A stretch of DNA of 61,453 nt from Acidobacteriota bacterium (GCA_003165315.1 PLSX01000167.1:1-61453); one strand, 5' to 3'; numbered from the stretch's first letter, positions 17,049 to 26,614 are shown. Notes: generated from the sequence alone by a model not told the origin. Numbers and translations: made by a program.

Positions 17049-19094
17049 TTAAGGCATTGCCACAGGCTTCAGCACCGCCGTGTTCCTCTCGTCCAAGGCA
17101 ATGACTCGATAGAATTTCTTCAGGTCCGCCACCTGGCTCAAGGGCACGCTTACTTCCTTTTGCTCAAAGGTGCGGTGATAGCGCAGCACGTTTCCCACGA
17201 CTTCTGCTTTGGCATGATAGCTGGCAAAAGCAAAATCCGAATCGATGGCGGGTGGCAGGGCATCCACCACATATCCAGGCGGCAGTGTAATTTCAAAAGT
17301 GTCGGTGTTCAGCACAGGGCCGTTAAACTCCACAGGAAAGCGGCGGGGCTCCGAGGTCTCCAGCAGGTTGCTGAAATCGCTTCCCAGCACGCGCGGGCGC
17401 ACCAGCATCAGGCTGCCAGCCTGTTTCGCATACTTCTCAGCCTGGAAAGAGTAATTCCAAATAAAGGGATTATTGCTAACATCCGGATTGGAAATACTGG
17501 CACGGGTAATCTTGAACAATGAAAGTGATCCGGCCAGGAGGCTCTCAACAGGCTTGATCTTGTCGAACGACTTCTCCGCCTGGATATAAATCATCCGCTC
17601 AACCCAGGCCGGGTCACCCACATTCGTTTCTTCCACGTCACCCTGAAGGTCGCCGGAAGCGGAAAGGGTCAGCCTGCCGATTCGTGCCCTGCCACTCATG
17701 CCGGAAGGCTGCTGGGGCAATTTCACCAGTTCCCCGCCCGAGGGAGCGGCCAGCAGACTGTAATTGGCCTGAAGGTATCCACCAATCTGGCCAAAAGGGG
17801 TCTTTTCATTGGTGGGGTCGAAGATCAAAAGCGTTCCCAGGGAGGGGTGCTTTAGGGTGGCAATCAGCGAAGGGTCCGATAAACCCTCGGGCAATTTAAT
17901 GGCGATAATCGCGTGGTCAAAGGCGCCAACGCGGGGCGGGGTTTCGGGCGTAACGGAGTCCCGGTCAATATTTGTGAGGATCATGAAAGAGTCCACACCA
18001 ATTTCCCCCAGCATCGATTGAAGAAGCGTGACTTTGTCCTTGCAATCGCCATAACGATGGTCAAAGACTTCCGCCGCAGAGTGCGGTATGAACCCCCCAA
18101 TTTTTAATGAGATTTGGACGTAGCGGAAATTCCGCTGCATGAATTCTGCCAACGCACGCATTTTGGCCAGGGTGGTTGGCGCGGAGTCTGTCAGCTTGCG
18201 AACTTCCTGCTTGATCTCCGGTGAGGCGGCAAGCCGTCCGTTCGACTTTTGCCGGTACCAGTCTCCCACGTCGTGCCAGTTGGAAAGGTTGGGAGCCATA
18301 CTGTCGCCAGGCTGGATTAAGGTCACAACCATGAAGCCAGCAATTCCAACGGGCGGTGGCATCTGCTTCTCTTCCCGGAACTCTTTGATATCTCCCGCTG
18401 TCCACTGCCAAAGCCCGCCCCCCGCCTCCTGTGGCTTCAATTCCGGATAGTTAAACCAAGCCGCTTTCGACGTCCATCCTGGGGGCAGTTTCAATGAATA
18501 ATGACTTTCCCGGACGGGCACGTCCTCTTGAAGTCCCCAGATATCCTGCATGAACTCCGGACGTTCATCCTCGACATATTCGTACCCAATAATATTGCCA
18601 GGGTCCGCCGCGGGAATCGTCAGGAGCTTTGACCTTACGCTGGTTATCAGGCTGATGCTCTCATCCTTCAAAAAGCCCCTCTCGACAACCTCCTTTTCGG
18701 CAACTTCATAGTCCTTTCCTTTCGCCGGAATGCACCATGCGTGAATGCCGGAAACTCTGTCCCGGAGGGAGTCAAAATCAATCTCCACCAGGCGGTGGCG
18801 CCGACCTTCGGGGCGGAGGATCTTGTAAGCCTCCCGGTAGGTGACCCGAAATTTGTCGGCGGAAATTACCGTGAGGGTCTGCTCCGAATACAGAGCCACA
18901 GCGTCCGTCTTCTCGTCATGAGTGGGTACCGGGGCGTTGACGAGCGCGTGCATCCATAGCGGTGCGTGGCCATTTGCGGCAAGCAGGGGGGCGCACACCA
19001 TGATGATGGCAGAGATGGGAGGAATAATCCGCGGCGAAATCCGCCTAATTCCCCACTTTCGCCACTGGCACGTCCAGAACGAATTGTTGGTCAT
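17049..19094 (-). CDS. DUF3857/transglutaminase-like protein, active-type copy A'
   Basis: 681 residues from ATG 19094, with the same plan as the gene at 12690-14693. The triad is again complete (RYGDCKDK, FDHAIIAI, IFDPTNE). The start is uncertain. In copy A the ATG follows the end of B by 15 nt, but here no ATG, GTG or TTG exists at the matching place. The only in-frame ATG before the hydrophobic segment lies 50 nt inside the end of copy B'. The resulting N-terminus carries extra residues (MTNNSFWTCQWRKWGIRR) before the hydrophobic segment. Translation may depend on coupling with B'. Confidence 0.85.
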   Translation of the reverse strand: MTNNSFWTCQWRKWGIRRISPRIIPPISAIIMVCAPLLAANGHAPLWMHALVNAPVPTHDEKTDAVALYSEQTLTVISADKFRVTYREAYKILRPEGRRHRLVEIDFDSLRDRVSGIHAWCIPAKGKDYEVAEKEVVERGFLKDESISLITSVRSKLLTIPAADPGNIIGYEYVEDERPEFMQDIWGLQEDVPVRESHYSLKLPPGWTSKAAWFNYPELKPQEAGGGLWQWTAGDIKEFREEKQMPPPVGIAGFMVVTLIQPGDSMAPNLSNWHDVGDWYRQKSNGRLAASPEIKQEVRKLTDSAPTTLAKMRALAEFMQRNFRYVQISLKIGGFIPHSAAEVFDHRYGDCKDKVTLLQSMLGEIGVDSFMILTNIDRDSVTPETPPRVGAFDHAIIAIKLPEGLSDPSLIATLKHPSLGTLLIFDPTNEKTPFGQIGGYLQANYSLLAAPSGGELVKLPQQPSGMSGRARIGRLTLSASGDLQGDVEETNVGDPAWVERMIYIQAEKSFDKIKPVESLLAGSLSLFKITRASISNPDVSNNPFIWNYSFQAEKYAKQAGSLMLVRPRVLGSDFSNLLETSEPRRFPVEFNGPVLNTDTFEITLPPGYVVDALPPAIDSDFAFASYHAKAEVVGNVLRYHRTFEQKEVSVPLSQVADLKKFYRVIALDERNTAVLKPVAMP

Positions 19095-21153
19095 CGGCGA
19101 CCTTTATCTGTTGAAAATAATTTCTGAAGGCCGTGTAATACTTGCGGTCCAGGAGGATAAAGCTGATGGTCAATTTTCTCTCCAGATGCAGCTTCCCATT
19201 GTTGTTCTGCGCTGTAAGTGAGAACGAGATAGGTCCGGTGACCTTTTGCCATCCCTGGGGCAAACCAGAAATCTGCCAGCCTGCGGGAACCTGAATGTCG
19301 ACGTCGTCGGACGCAATGGATGGGAAGGACATGTAAATCTGGTAAATGCGGTCAACGTGGTCAAAGGCGTGTTTTTCAGCCCCGCCAAAGAGCCCCGCAG
19401 TTATAATGAAGTGATTGCCTGCCGCAGACGCCCATCCGGGCACCTTGAGATTGAATTCAGCCACCAGCGGCGCCTCAGGATTCTTCCACTCGGGTTGGTT
19501 CGTAAGGGTAACTTCGCTGGCGGCGGGAATGTATCCCTTTACTTTTTCCTCCAGTAGCTTCTTGCGTTCCGCATCGTCCGCTTGCCGCTCGACAAGCCGC
19601 AGGTCCGCAGATGCCATCCCGGTATAAGTCACCGTCAACTTGCCTTCCAAGTCACCGTCCTCCGACAAGGTCAGGGCGGCGTGGCGCTCGGTTCGGGCCT
19701 GGTCCGGGCTTGGAACCTGGGTTGGAATCCAAGTGGATTCCTTCTTATCCAATTGCAAACCCTGGATCCCGGTTTCAGGCCACGGCAGCAGGCCAAATGG
19801 AGTAAAGGGCACCCCAGGATTGCAATAGATACTCTTGCCGCCCAGTTTAATGAGCACGAGATTGGCCTTTAGCTCCCCGCTTTGCTTAAGAGATGGATCA
19901 AAAAAGTACTCCTCACGGTCTGCCGCCTTAATGCCGTAGGCATCAAATCCCGCTGCCCGCACCAAGGCGAGATAAAGCCAAGTGAGTTCCTCGCCATTCC
20001 CGAACCCGCGCTTCCAAACCTCCCCCGCATTGGCTTGCGTCTTCTCCTTAGCCCGCTTTTTCTCCTCCTCCGTCTTGACGGCCTCAAAGTCGGTGTTGCG
20101 TATTTGCTGCACCCGAGCGTAAATCTTTTGCAGTTTCACCTCAGGAGGATCATCTGGCCCCACAATTCCCGCGATGGCGGCATTAAGGGATTTGGAATTA
20201 CCAAGAAAACTCTCCATCCGTCGATCCAGCCGCTTGCCGACTTTGGACCAATAACTGGCCGCATCAGCTTCCGGGGCATCCAGTGAGTAACTGAAGTCAA
20301 CGCGCGCTTTCATCTCATTCTCTGGGGGCATATCCTCTTCCGTCTGAAAGGCGGGAATATTCGACACATGTAAACGAAAGTTATGGTCAGCACCCTCTTT
20401 TACGTCGGGCGCCTCGCGCGGCATGTTTCGCGCAACCCAGTTGACAAAAAAGGGGAATTCCTCGGTCCAATAGGGTCTAAGTGTAAAATCTGCGGACTTG
20501 GTAAACATTACATTGCTCAGGATCCAACGCGAGAAATAGACCCATTCGGGGTTCAAATCAATGGTGTATGAATACTCCAGGATGCAGCCCACCTGCACCG
20601 CCGGCATGGCAAAGGTCTTCGCCAAATACCGACCTCCTCGCGCCTTCACTACTGACTTGTTATAGACCTTTCCATCAAAATCAACGATGGTGCCGTCAGG
20701 CTTAATCGTGCGAGCATGAACATTGACAACAGCTCCCTCCTCCGCCACGTAGGGAATTTCAATATCTCCGTGCTTGCGCCCCTCTTCGGTCAGAACTTTG
20801 ATGCGATAGTAGTTATCTTCGTGCGGGGTCCGGTCGGTTTGATCCGACCAAACTGTGGAGAATGTGGAGTTCGGATCACGCTTGCCCAGGTCATCCCGGT
20901 AAACCTCGTGGTACAGAATCTCGGCAGGCGCTCCCGGGGCGGCGGGGTCGATGGTCATTTGCAACTCTTCCTGAGATACGGGGTGAAATGCAGTAACCCC
21001 AAGTACCTCGCTGCTCGCGCTCGCCGTCTGCGGGCACCATGCCCACACCCCAAGACTCATCACCAAAAGTGACAGAAAAATTCGAAGGCTACGTTGAATG
21101 GACATGAGATACCCCATGAGAGGAATTTTTGCGGAGGGCAGAAGAATAGGCAT
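19045..21153 (-). CDS. DUF3857/transglutaminase-like protein, pseudo-enzyme-type copy B'
   Basis: 702 residues, related to the gene at 14708-16711 across its length. It has a signal peptide (after MSIQRSLRIFLSLLVMSLGV; ATG 21105 is a better start than 21153, as it matches copy B). The triad positions are again lost, but with a different residue at the Cys site: GFGNGEEL (Gly), KANLVLIK (Asn), IYCNPG (Asn). It carries a short insertion relative to B (KRDPNSTFSTVWSDQTDR near 75-95). It leads the second operon, with a promoter at 21243-21271. Confidence 0.86.
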   Translation of the reverse strand: MPILLPSAKIPLMGYLMSIQRSLRIFLSLLVMSLGVWAWCPQTASASSEVLGVTAFHPVSQEELQMTIDPAAPGAPAEILYHEVYRDDLGKRDPNSTFSTVWSDQTDRTPHEDNYYRIKVLTEEGRKHGDIEIPYVAEEGAVVNVHARTIKPDGTIVDFDGKVYNKSVVKARGGRYLAKTFAMPAVQVGCILEYSYTIDLNPEWVYFSRWILSNVMFTKSADFTLRPYWTEEFPFFVNWVARNMPREAPDVKEGADHNFRLHVSNIPAFQTEEDMPPENEMKARVDFSYSLDAPEADAASYWSKVGKRLDRRMESFLGNSKSLNAAIAGIVGPDDPPEVKLQKIYARVQQIRNTDFEAVKTEEEKKRAKEKTQANAGEVWKRGFGNGEELTWLYLALVRAAGFDAYGIKAADREEYFFDPSLKQSGELKANLVLIKLGGKSIYCNPGVPFTPFGLLPWPETGIQGLQLDKKESTWIPTQVPSPDQARTERHAALTLSEDGDLEGKLTVTYTGMASADLRLVERQADDAERKKLLEEKVKGYIPAASEVTLTNQPEWKNPEAPLVAEFNLKVPGWASAAGNHFIITAGLFGGAEKHAFDHVDRIYQIYMSFPSIASDDVDIQVPAGWQISGLPQGWQKVTGPISFSLTAQNNNGKLHLERKLTISFILLDRKYYTAFRNYFQQIKVADDQQFVLDVPVAKVGN

Positions 21154-21242
21154 GCGCCAAGAGGGTCATGGTCCGAAATTTTGTTTGCCAGATAATACGG
21201 ACGCTGCCACTCAAAATGATGAACGTCCGATAATCGATTGGG

Positions 21243-21271
21243 AAAGTATACTTCCCAATACCCCGTGTCAA
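21243..21271 (-). promoter_or_regulatory. promoter of DUF3857 operon 2
   Basis: TTGACA (21266-21271), a 17-nt spacer and TACTTT (21243-21248) on the minus strand. The upstream block 21274-21296 (GTATGTAGTATATTAGTCC on the coding strand) is almost identical to the block before operon 1. Both duplicates therefore kept the same promoter, possibly with a shared upstream binding site. Confidence 0.65.
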
Positions 21272-21332
21272 GAGGACTAATATACTACATACTTTTTGTC
21301 ACAAATAAAAATATCCCTGATTGACGCAAAGG

Positions 21333-23792
21333 CTACGGCTTTGCAGAAATCGGGGGCAAATTGCCGGCCACGGGGCCCGTGGGGGCAGCAGGAGGAGCGG
21401 CGGCGGGAACCTTCGGAGTTGTAACTTCGTTCTTGGGAGGCTCGGGGGATTCCCCCGGTGGCGTTGTCTGCGGCGTGGCCTTTCCCGAGGATCCTTCCGC
21501 AGGAATGGGTGCGGTGGGGGCCAACAGGCGTTCCGGCGCTGCGTTGGACAGAATGTCCTGCACCTGGTCAGCACTCTTCAGCAGGGGCGAGTGGGGAAAA
21601 TCATCCGCTGACTTGTCTGGTATCACCTGCCCCATGAAGTTCAGCCAGATGGGCAACGCCACCTTGGCGCCTTCTTCTTTCACACCGAGGGTGCGATGGT
21701 CGTCGAACCCCACGAAGACGCCGGCCGTCAGTGAAGGACTGAAACCCAGGAACCAGGCGTCAGTAAAATCATTCGTGGTTCCCGTCTTGCCTGCCACCGG
21801 ATGCTTGGTGGCGAAGGCCCTTCCGGAAACCGCTGTGCCGGAGTTGAAGACCTCCCGCAACATGGAAACCATAATTCGCGCGGTCGAAGCGGGAATGACG
21901 TCGGTTACCTCGGGCGGAAAATCGTCAATCAGCCGGCCATCGTAATTGGTGACCCGCGTCACCATGCGCGGCGAGATGTGAACGCCATCGTTTGGGAAAG
22001 TAGTGAAGGCGGAAGTGTGTTCCAGAAGGGTAAGGTCTGACGCTCCCAGGGCCAGCGGCAGGTTGGGAACAAGCCGCGAGGTCAGCCCGAATTTGCGGCA
22101 AAGCTTGATGACCTTGTCCACACCGATGCGCGCCAGGGTGCGGACTGCGGGAACGTTGCGCGACTCGGCCAGCGCGTGCAGAATGGTGATGGTTCCCTCG
22201 AACTTGTCGTCGTAATTGTGCGGCGCCCAGATTCCCGAAGAAGTGTGGTAGCTGACCGGGGCATCCACAATGGTGTCAAAGGGGGAGAGTCCGTCCGTCA
22301 CCGCCTGGGCATAGACGTAAACCTTGAAGGAAGACCCTACCTGGCGCTCCGCCTGCACGGCGCGGTTGTACTTGCTCTCGCTCCAGTCGTATCCGCCCAC
22401 CATCGCCTTGATCTCGCCCGTGGTGTTGTCAATGGCCAGCAGGGCGCCCTGCACATCGGGCTCCTGATCCAGAGTGGCCTTGGCCGTGTTCCCCTTCACT
22501 TCCTTGATCTGAAAGAGGTCAAGATCCCCAGGAGCAAACATGTCTGCGGCAGCCGTCTTCTTGGTCCAGGAAAATTCCGCCGGAGTGACGCGCGCCCTCA
22601 CCTCGCCGAAGCGCACCTCGGCGTAGTCAGCTTTCACCTCCATCACCAGACCGTTCACCAGGTCTCCCGCGACGATGGGTTGCCTCCAATCGTCGTCAAC
22701 ATAGGTTGCCAGGGTGACAGGCCGTCCGTCTGGAGTCAGCAGGTGCTGCTTGAGAATGTTCTGTGGAGGACCTCTCCATCCCCGCCGCTTGTCGTCGTTG
22801 CGCAAGCCTGACTTCAGAGCGTCTTCCGCCTCTTGCTGGGTTTTGATGTTGAGCGTGGTGTAAACGCGCAAGCCTTTTTCGCGCACAGCTTCCGGCCCGT
22901 ATTTTCTCTCCAGAAACTGCCGCACCTCTTCCACAAAATAAGGGGCAACGGTGTAATTCCAGCGCTGAATATTCAATCCCAGGGGAGCCGCCATGGCGTC
23001 GTGGAGTTGGGCTGCGTTGATCGTCCCCGTTTCGTGCATGGCCACCAACACCTGATTGCGCCGCCGCCGCGCCTGTTCCGGATGCACAATCGGCGAATAA
23101 GCCGTGGGCGAGCGCGGAATTCCCGCCAGCGTCGCCGCCTCCGGCAGGGTCAGCTCGTTCAAATGCTTGCCGAAGTAGAACTGCGCCGCAGCCTCATAAC
23201 CAAAGTTTCCGTGGCCCAGATCCACCTGATTCGCGTACATGGTGAAGATCTGCGACTTGGTGAAGAAGCGCTCAATCTGGATGGCCAGCAGCACTTCCTG
23301 AATCTTTCGCCGGAAGCTCTTGTCCGGCGTGAGAAAGAGCATCTTGCTGAGTTGCTGTGTCAATGTGCTGGCGCCCTGCGTCTTGCGCCATTCCAAGATA
23401 TCTTTGGCCGCGGCGCGCAGGATGCCGGAAACATCTACGCCGAGGTGGCTTTCAAAGTGCCTGTCTTCAATGGCAATCACCGCGTTGCGGAGCACCGGAG
23501 GAATCTGGTTGTAATTCACAATCACGCGGTGTTCCAGGGCAAAGCTCCCAATGGCCGTGCCGTCGTCCGCGTAGATCTCCGTCATCACATCGGGGCGGTA
23601 ATCCTCCAACTCGCGCACCTTGGGAAGATCGGAAGAGTACACGAACACCAGTCCTGCCAGCGCGCCCACTCCAGCGGCGAGCAGCACAAGAATCAGGAAT
23701 ACAAATTGGCCAAAGAGCTTCCGGCTGCTCACCGGTGGTCGAGGTTCACGCGGTGGCGGCACGGAGGTGAGGGAATAATTCTCAGGAGCCAT
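21333..23792 (-). CDS. class A penicillin-binding protein (PBP1A type)
   Basis: 819 residues from ATG 23792 (a GTG at 23825 would add 11). A cytoplasmic tail and one membrane anchor (LFGQFVFLILVLLAAGVGAL) are followed by a GT51 glycosyltransferase domain with the catalytic EDRHFESH and the GASTLTQQLSK motif. An inserted OB-like segment and the transpeptidase domain follow, with SSFK (nucleophile Ser), SRN and KTGTT. The C-terminal ~80 residues are Pro/Ala-rich low complexity (PPAAPTGPVAGNLPP). The protein polymerises and cross-links peptidoglycan. It stands alone, followed on the other side by two more cell-wall enzymes. Confidence 0.93.
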   Translation of the reverse strand: MAPENYSLTSVPPPREPRPPVSSRKLFGQFVFLILVLLAAGVGALAGLVFVYSSDLPKVRELEDYRPDVMTEIYADDGTAIGSFALEHRVIVNYNQIPPVLRNAVIAIEDRHFESHLGVDVSGILRAAAKDILEWRKTQGASTLTQQLSKMLFLTPDKSFRRKIQEVLLAIQIERFFTKSQIFTMYANQVDLGHGNFGYEAAAQFYFGKHLNELTLPEAATLAGIPRSPTAYSPIVHPEQARRRRNQVLVAMHETGTINAAQLHDAMAAPLGLNIQRWNYTVAPYFVEEVRQFLERKYGPEAVREKGLRVYTTLNIKTQQEAEDALKSGLRNDDKRRGWRGPPQNILKQHLLTPDGRPVTLATYVDDDWRQPIVAGDLVNGLVMEVKADYAEVRFGEVRARVTPAEFSWTKKTAAADMFAPGDLDLFQIKEVKGNTAKATLDQEPDVQGALLAIDNTTGEIKAMVGGYDWSESKYNRAVQAERQVGSSFKVYVYAQAVTDGLSPFDTIVDAPVSYHTSSGIWAPHNYDDKFEGTITILHALAESRNVPAVRTLARIGVDKVIKLCRKFGLTSRLVPNLPLALGASDLTLLEHTSAFTTFPNDGVHISPRMVTRVTNYDGRLIDDFPPEVTDVIPASTARIMVSMLREVFNSGTAVSGRAFATKHPVAGKTGTTNDFTDAWFLGFSPSLTAGVFVGFDDHRTLGVKEEGAKVALPIWLNFMGQVIPDKSADDFPHSPLLKSADQVQDILSNAAPERLLAPTAPIPAEGSSGKATPQTTPPGESPEPPKNEVTTPKVPAAAPPAAPTGPVAGNLPPISAKP

Positions 23793-24125
23793 CAGTGGTT
23801 TGTCCGAACCCCATTTTAGGCGCACCCGGCGCAGCAGTCAAACGAAGGGCAAAGGGGGTTATACGGGTCGGTGGTTCTTCCTAATATCGTTTCGCCGAAA
23901 AGTGAAGACCCAAATCGCGTCGATCTCAAGCGCTGAATGGCCAAATTGTTTCGGAGGAAGCTACTCGCTCCTCAGCCAGTATTTTCGTTTTGGGTTGCTG
24001 ACTGAGTTGACCTGACCTATGATTGAATAAGGTCGGGTTGGCGGGGATGGAAACGTCGCGTTTTACGGCCCAACACTGACATGTACTGAGGATTGGTTCG
24101 CGATCCGCATCGTATAGGATGACGC
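23793..24125. other. spacer between the PBP gene and the peptidase gene
   Basis: About 330 nt between divergent genes. It should contain promoters for both, but I see no convincing boxes, repeat or small gene. Confidence 0.35.
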
Positions 24126-24689
24126 ATGGGTCAGGGATTCAAGTCGAAGCATAAGGTCGCTATCGGGGCTCTGCTCCTGGCATCGCTGGCAGCTCCGCTG
24201 GCCGCACGCGGCGCGGACTTGACCTTTCAGCCACCACGTGAATACCGGCTCCGTTTTTATAACACTCACACCAACGAACGCATGGAGATCGTCTATCGCC
24301 GCGGTGACACGTACTTGCCCGCTGCGCTCGATCGCCTTGACCATTTTTTGCGTGATTCCCTCACTGGAGATATTCACCACTTCGATCCCCGGCTGTTCGA
24401 TCTGCTGTACGACCTCACGAGCACTCTTCAGAATGTGGACGGCGAGATTGACGTGATCTGTGGCTACCGGACGCCCAAGACCAATGAATATCTCCGCACC
24501 CGCAGCGCCCATTCCGGTGTGGCGGTGCACAGCCTCCACATGCAGGCCGAGGCCATTGACATTCGCCTGCCGGGAATTCCCACCTCCCAATTACGCGACG
24601 CGGCGCTTCGGCTGCACCGCGGCGGCGTGGGATATTACTCCGCCTCTAACTTTGTGCACGTTGATGTGGGGCGGGTGCGGCAGTGGTAG
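24126..24689 (+). CDS. MepK/YcbK-like DUF882 murein endopeptidase
   Basis: 187 residues with a signal peptide (VAIGALLLASLAAPLAARGA). The domain is the M15-like DUF882 fold: YRLRFYNTHTNERMEIVYR, VICGYRTPKTNEYLR, and the zinc motif SLHMQAEAIDI (SxHxxGxAxD with Ala for Gly) plus FVHVDVG. E. coli MepK cleaves mDAP-mDAP (3-3) cross-links. The gene converges on an L,D-transpeptidase that would make such links, with 44 bp of overlap. The same two families are neighbours in E. coli (ycbB-ycbK). Confidence 0.88.
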   Translation: MGQGFKSKHKVAIGALLLASLAAPLAARGADLTFQPPREYRLRFYNTHTNERMEIVYRRGDTYLPAALDRLDHFLRDSLTGDIHHFDPRLFDLLYDLTSTLQNVDGEIDVICGYRTPKTNEYLRTRSAHSGVAVHSLHMQAEAIDIRLPGIPTSQLRDAALRLHRGGVGYYSASNFVHVDVGRVRQW

Positions 24690-26415
24690 TGGCATTCCCC
24701 GGCGGCCGCCGCGGGCACCCCAATGCCAGCGCCTTTTTCAAATGTGCATCGTGCCCGTAAATATCCTGGAAGAATTTCACTTCTCCATCCGGCAGCACCA
24801 CCGCTGTCGCGTAGATAATCACCACCGGGCGTTTATGTTTCAGGATTACGGTTTGTGAATCCGGGCCGCTATTCATCGCCGCCGCCACCTTGTCCGTCGT
24901 CCACCCGCCGTTCCCTTGCAGGATATATTCCGCCATCTTCGCCGGATCTTCCACGCGAATGCATCCATGGCTGAAGTCGCGCCTTGTCCGGGAAAACAAC
25001 TCCGGCTCCGGCGTGCTGTGGAGATAGACGTTGTGTTCATTGGGGAACATGAACACCACCAGCCCCAGCGAATTCTTGGGGCCGGGCCGTTGCCTCACAG
25101 TTAGCGCGCCGGTATTAAGCTGCGCCAACTGCTGATCGCTCACGGCCCCGGTGGAAACCACGGTTCCGTGCTGGTCGATAATCTCCAACTGATTTTTCTT
25201 CAGGTAATCCGGATCTTTCTTGAGCTTGGGCACCATCTCACCGCGTTGAATTGCGATCGGAACATTCCAATAGGGACGGAACACCATGTAGGTCATATTC
25301 TGCGCGAACACCGGAGTGTGCGTTCGATAAGACTTGCCCACCACCACCTTCATGGTCAATTCAATGTTCTCGCCCGGGCCGAAGCCGCGCACAACGAATT
25401 CCGGAATATTGACCAGTATGGGTGGAGGATCATACACGCGAGGCGCCCATCGCCAGCGCTCCAAAGTGAGCTGCAACTGTTGCACGCGGTCACTGAGCGG
25501 AGTATTCAATTGATCCAGCGTGTCCTTTCCGATTCGGCCATCGGAATCCAGGCCGTGCCTCTCCTGAAAGTGCTTCATGGCGTCGACGATGGCGCCCTGG
25601 TAGATGGTGGAATCAGGCGCCACGTCGGCGTTGGTCGGAAGATCGCCCACTAGCTTCAACAGGCGAACGAGTCGCGGCACGCCCGGATAATCATCGCCCG
25701 GATCGATAGTCTTCTTCTTTGCCGGCGGCGGAAGCTTTTCACCATCGTCCTGGGCGGCAAGCTGCATGTATTTGCGCAGTGCGTCCTCCGTTCGATGGTA
25801 GAGGATGTACGGCGGCTCAAGCTGTGAGAGCGCGGGTGCGACATCATTGGAATTGACGATTTGATCCCGGAGGTATTGCGGCAAGTTGAATTTGCTGCGC
25901 GCGTCGTCATCGCCCAGACGGACCGACTTGGGTTTGACCCGCCCGAATTGCACCTCGGAGAGGTAGCGCATCGCTGAAACCGTCAGCGCCAGGTCAAAGC
26001 GCGCCGCTTCGTCTCCAACAGGATTCTGGTTTCCTCCACTGAACCTCGCGATGCGGTCCTTCCAGTGGGGGCCATCGTAATCCTCGGCGCTCAGACCTAC
26101 CTGGTCCGCCTGTTCCAAGACGCTGATAACGGCAAGTGCTTGACTGGTGGGGCGCCCATCCTTGAGCCAGGCGAGCGCATAGCTCGACGACTCGTAAAAG
26201 CTCTTCACGTCATCGCGGTAGTCCGTAAAGTCGGGCCAGCGCAGGTCCGCGAGCGTTCCTGCCTCAATCAAGGCCTGCAACCCCTGCGGTGTTGAAGCTG
26301 GACTTTGCGGCGCGGAAGACGCCCCAGACCTGCCAGCGGCCGGAACAAGAATGGAGAGGACAACAAACAACAGGAAAAACGGGTTCGCCCGGCGAACGAA
26401 TGGTGGAATTTTCAT
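24646..26415 (-). CDS. YcbB/LdtD-like L,D-transpeptidase
   Basis: 589 residues. A signal peptide (about 1-28) is followed by the N-terminal scaffold domain, a peptidoglycan-binding domain (GAIVDAMKHFQERHGLDSDG, RIGKDTLDQLN) and the YkuD domain with HSTPEPELF...FSHGCIRVEDP, which holds the catalytic His and Cys. It forms 3-3 cross-links and can attach proteins or replace PBP transpeptidation. The C-terminal tail is Pro/Ala/Arg-rich and overlaps the 3' end of the MepK-like gene on the other strand. Confidence 0.92.
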   Translation of the reverse strand: MKIPPFVRRANPFFLLFVVLSILVPAAGRSGASSAPQSPASTPQGLQALIEAGTLADLRWPDFTDYRDDVKSFYESSSYALAWLKDGRPTSQALAVISVLEQADQVGLSAEDYDGPHWKDRIARFSGGNQNPVGDEAARFDLALTVSAMRYLSEVQFGRVKPKSVRLGDDDARSKFNLPQYLRDQIVNSNDVAPALSQLEPPYILYHRTEDALRKYMQLAAQDDGEKLPPPAKKKTIDPGDDYPGVPRLVRLLKLVGDLPTNADVAPDSTIYQGAIVDAMKHFQERHGLDSDGRIGKDTLDQLNTPLSDRVQQLQLTLERWRWAPRVYDPPPILVNIPEFVVRGFGPGENIELTMKVVVGKSYRTHTPVFAQNMTYMVFRPYWNVPIAIQRGEMVPKLKKDPDYLKKNQLEIIDQHGTVVSTGAVSDQQLAQLNTGALTVRQRPGPKNSLGLVVFMFPNEHNVYLHSTPEPELFSRTRRDFSHGCIRVEDPAKMAEYILQGNGGWTTDKVAAAMNSGPDSQTVILKHKRPVVIIYATAVVLPDGEVKFFQDIYGHDAHLKKALALGCPRRPPGNATTTAAPAPHQRAQS

Positions 26416-26590
26416 TTTGTGTCCAAGCCCTCGCGATAACCTCGGCGCAGTTCAATCCCGCGCCCGGGGTTTTCTCAGTTTGCTGCAAAGTTTACCACAA
26501 CCTGTGCCGGATCGCCGCTGCTTCGAGATTTCATGTTTCGAGATTTTAGGTGGGTTCCTGACGCTGTGTTGATTTGTTGTGGCGGCAATG

Positions 26591-26614
26591 TAGGGGCCGT
26601 TCGCGAACCGCCCT
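26591..26614. repeat. palindromic REP-like element
   Basis: TAGGGGCCGTTCGCGAACCG followed by CCCT is a near-perfect palindrome around GTTCGCGAAC. The same core occurs at 39188-39207, and a decayed form starts the inverted repeat at 27119. The surrounding 26416-26788 has no gene that I can support. Confidence 0.6.

Noticed and set aside
22833..23819. 328-residue frame on the plus strand
   Set aside because: It is the shadow of the penicillin-binding protein gene in a GC-rich region; His/Arg-rich composition without motifs.
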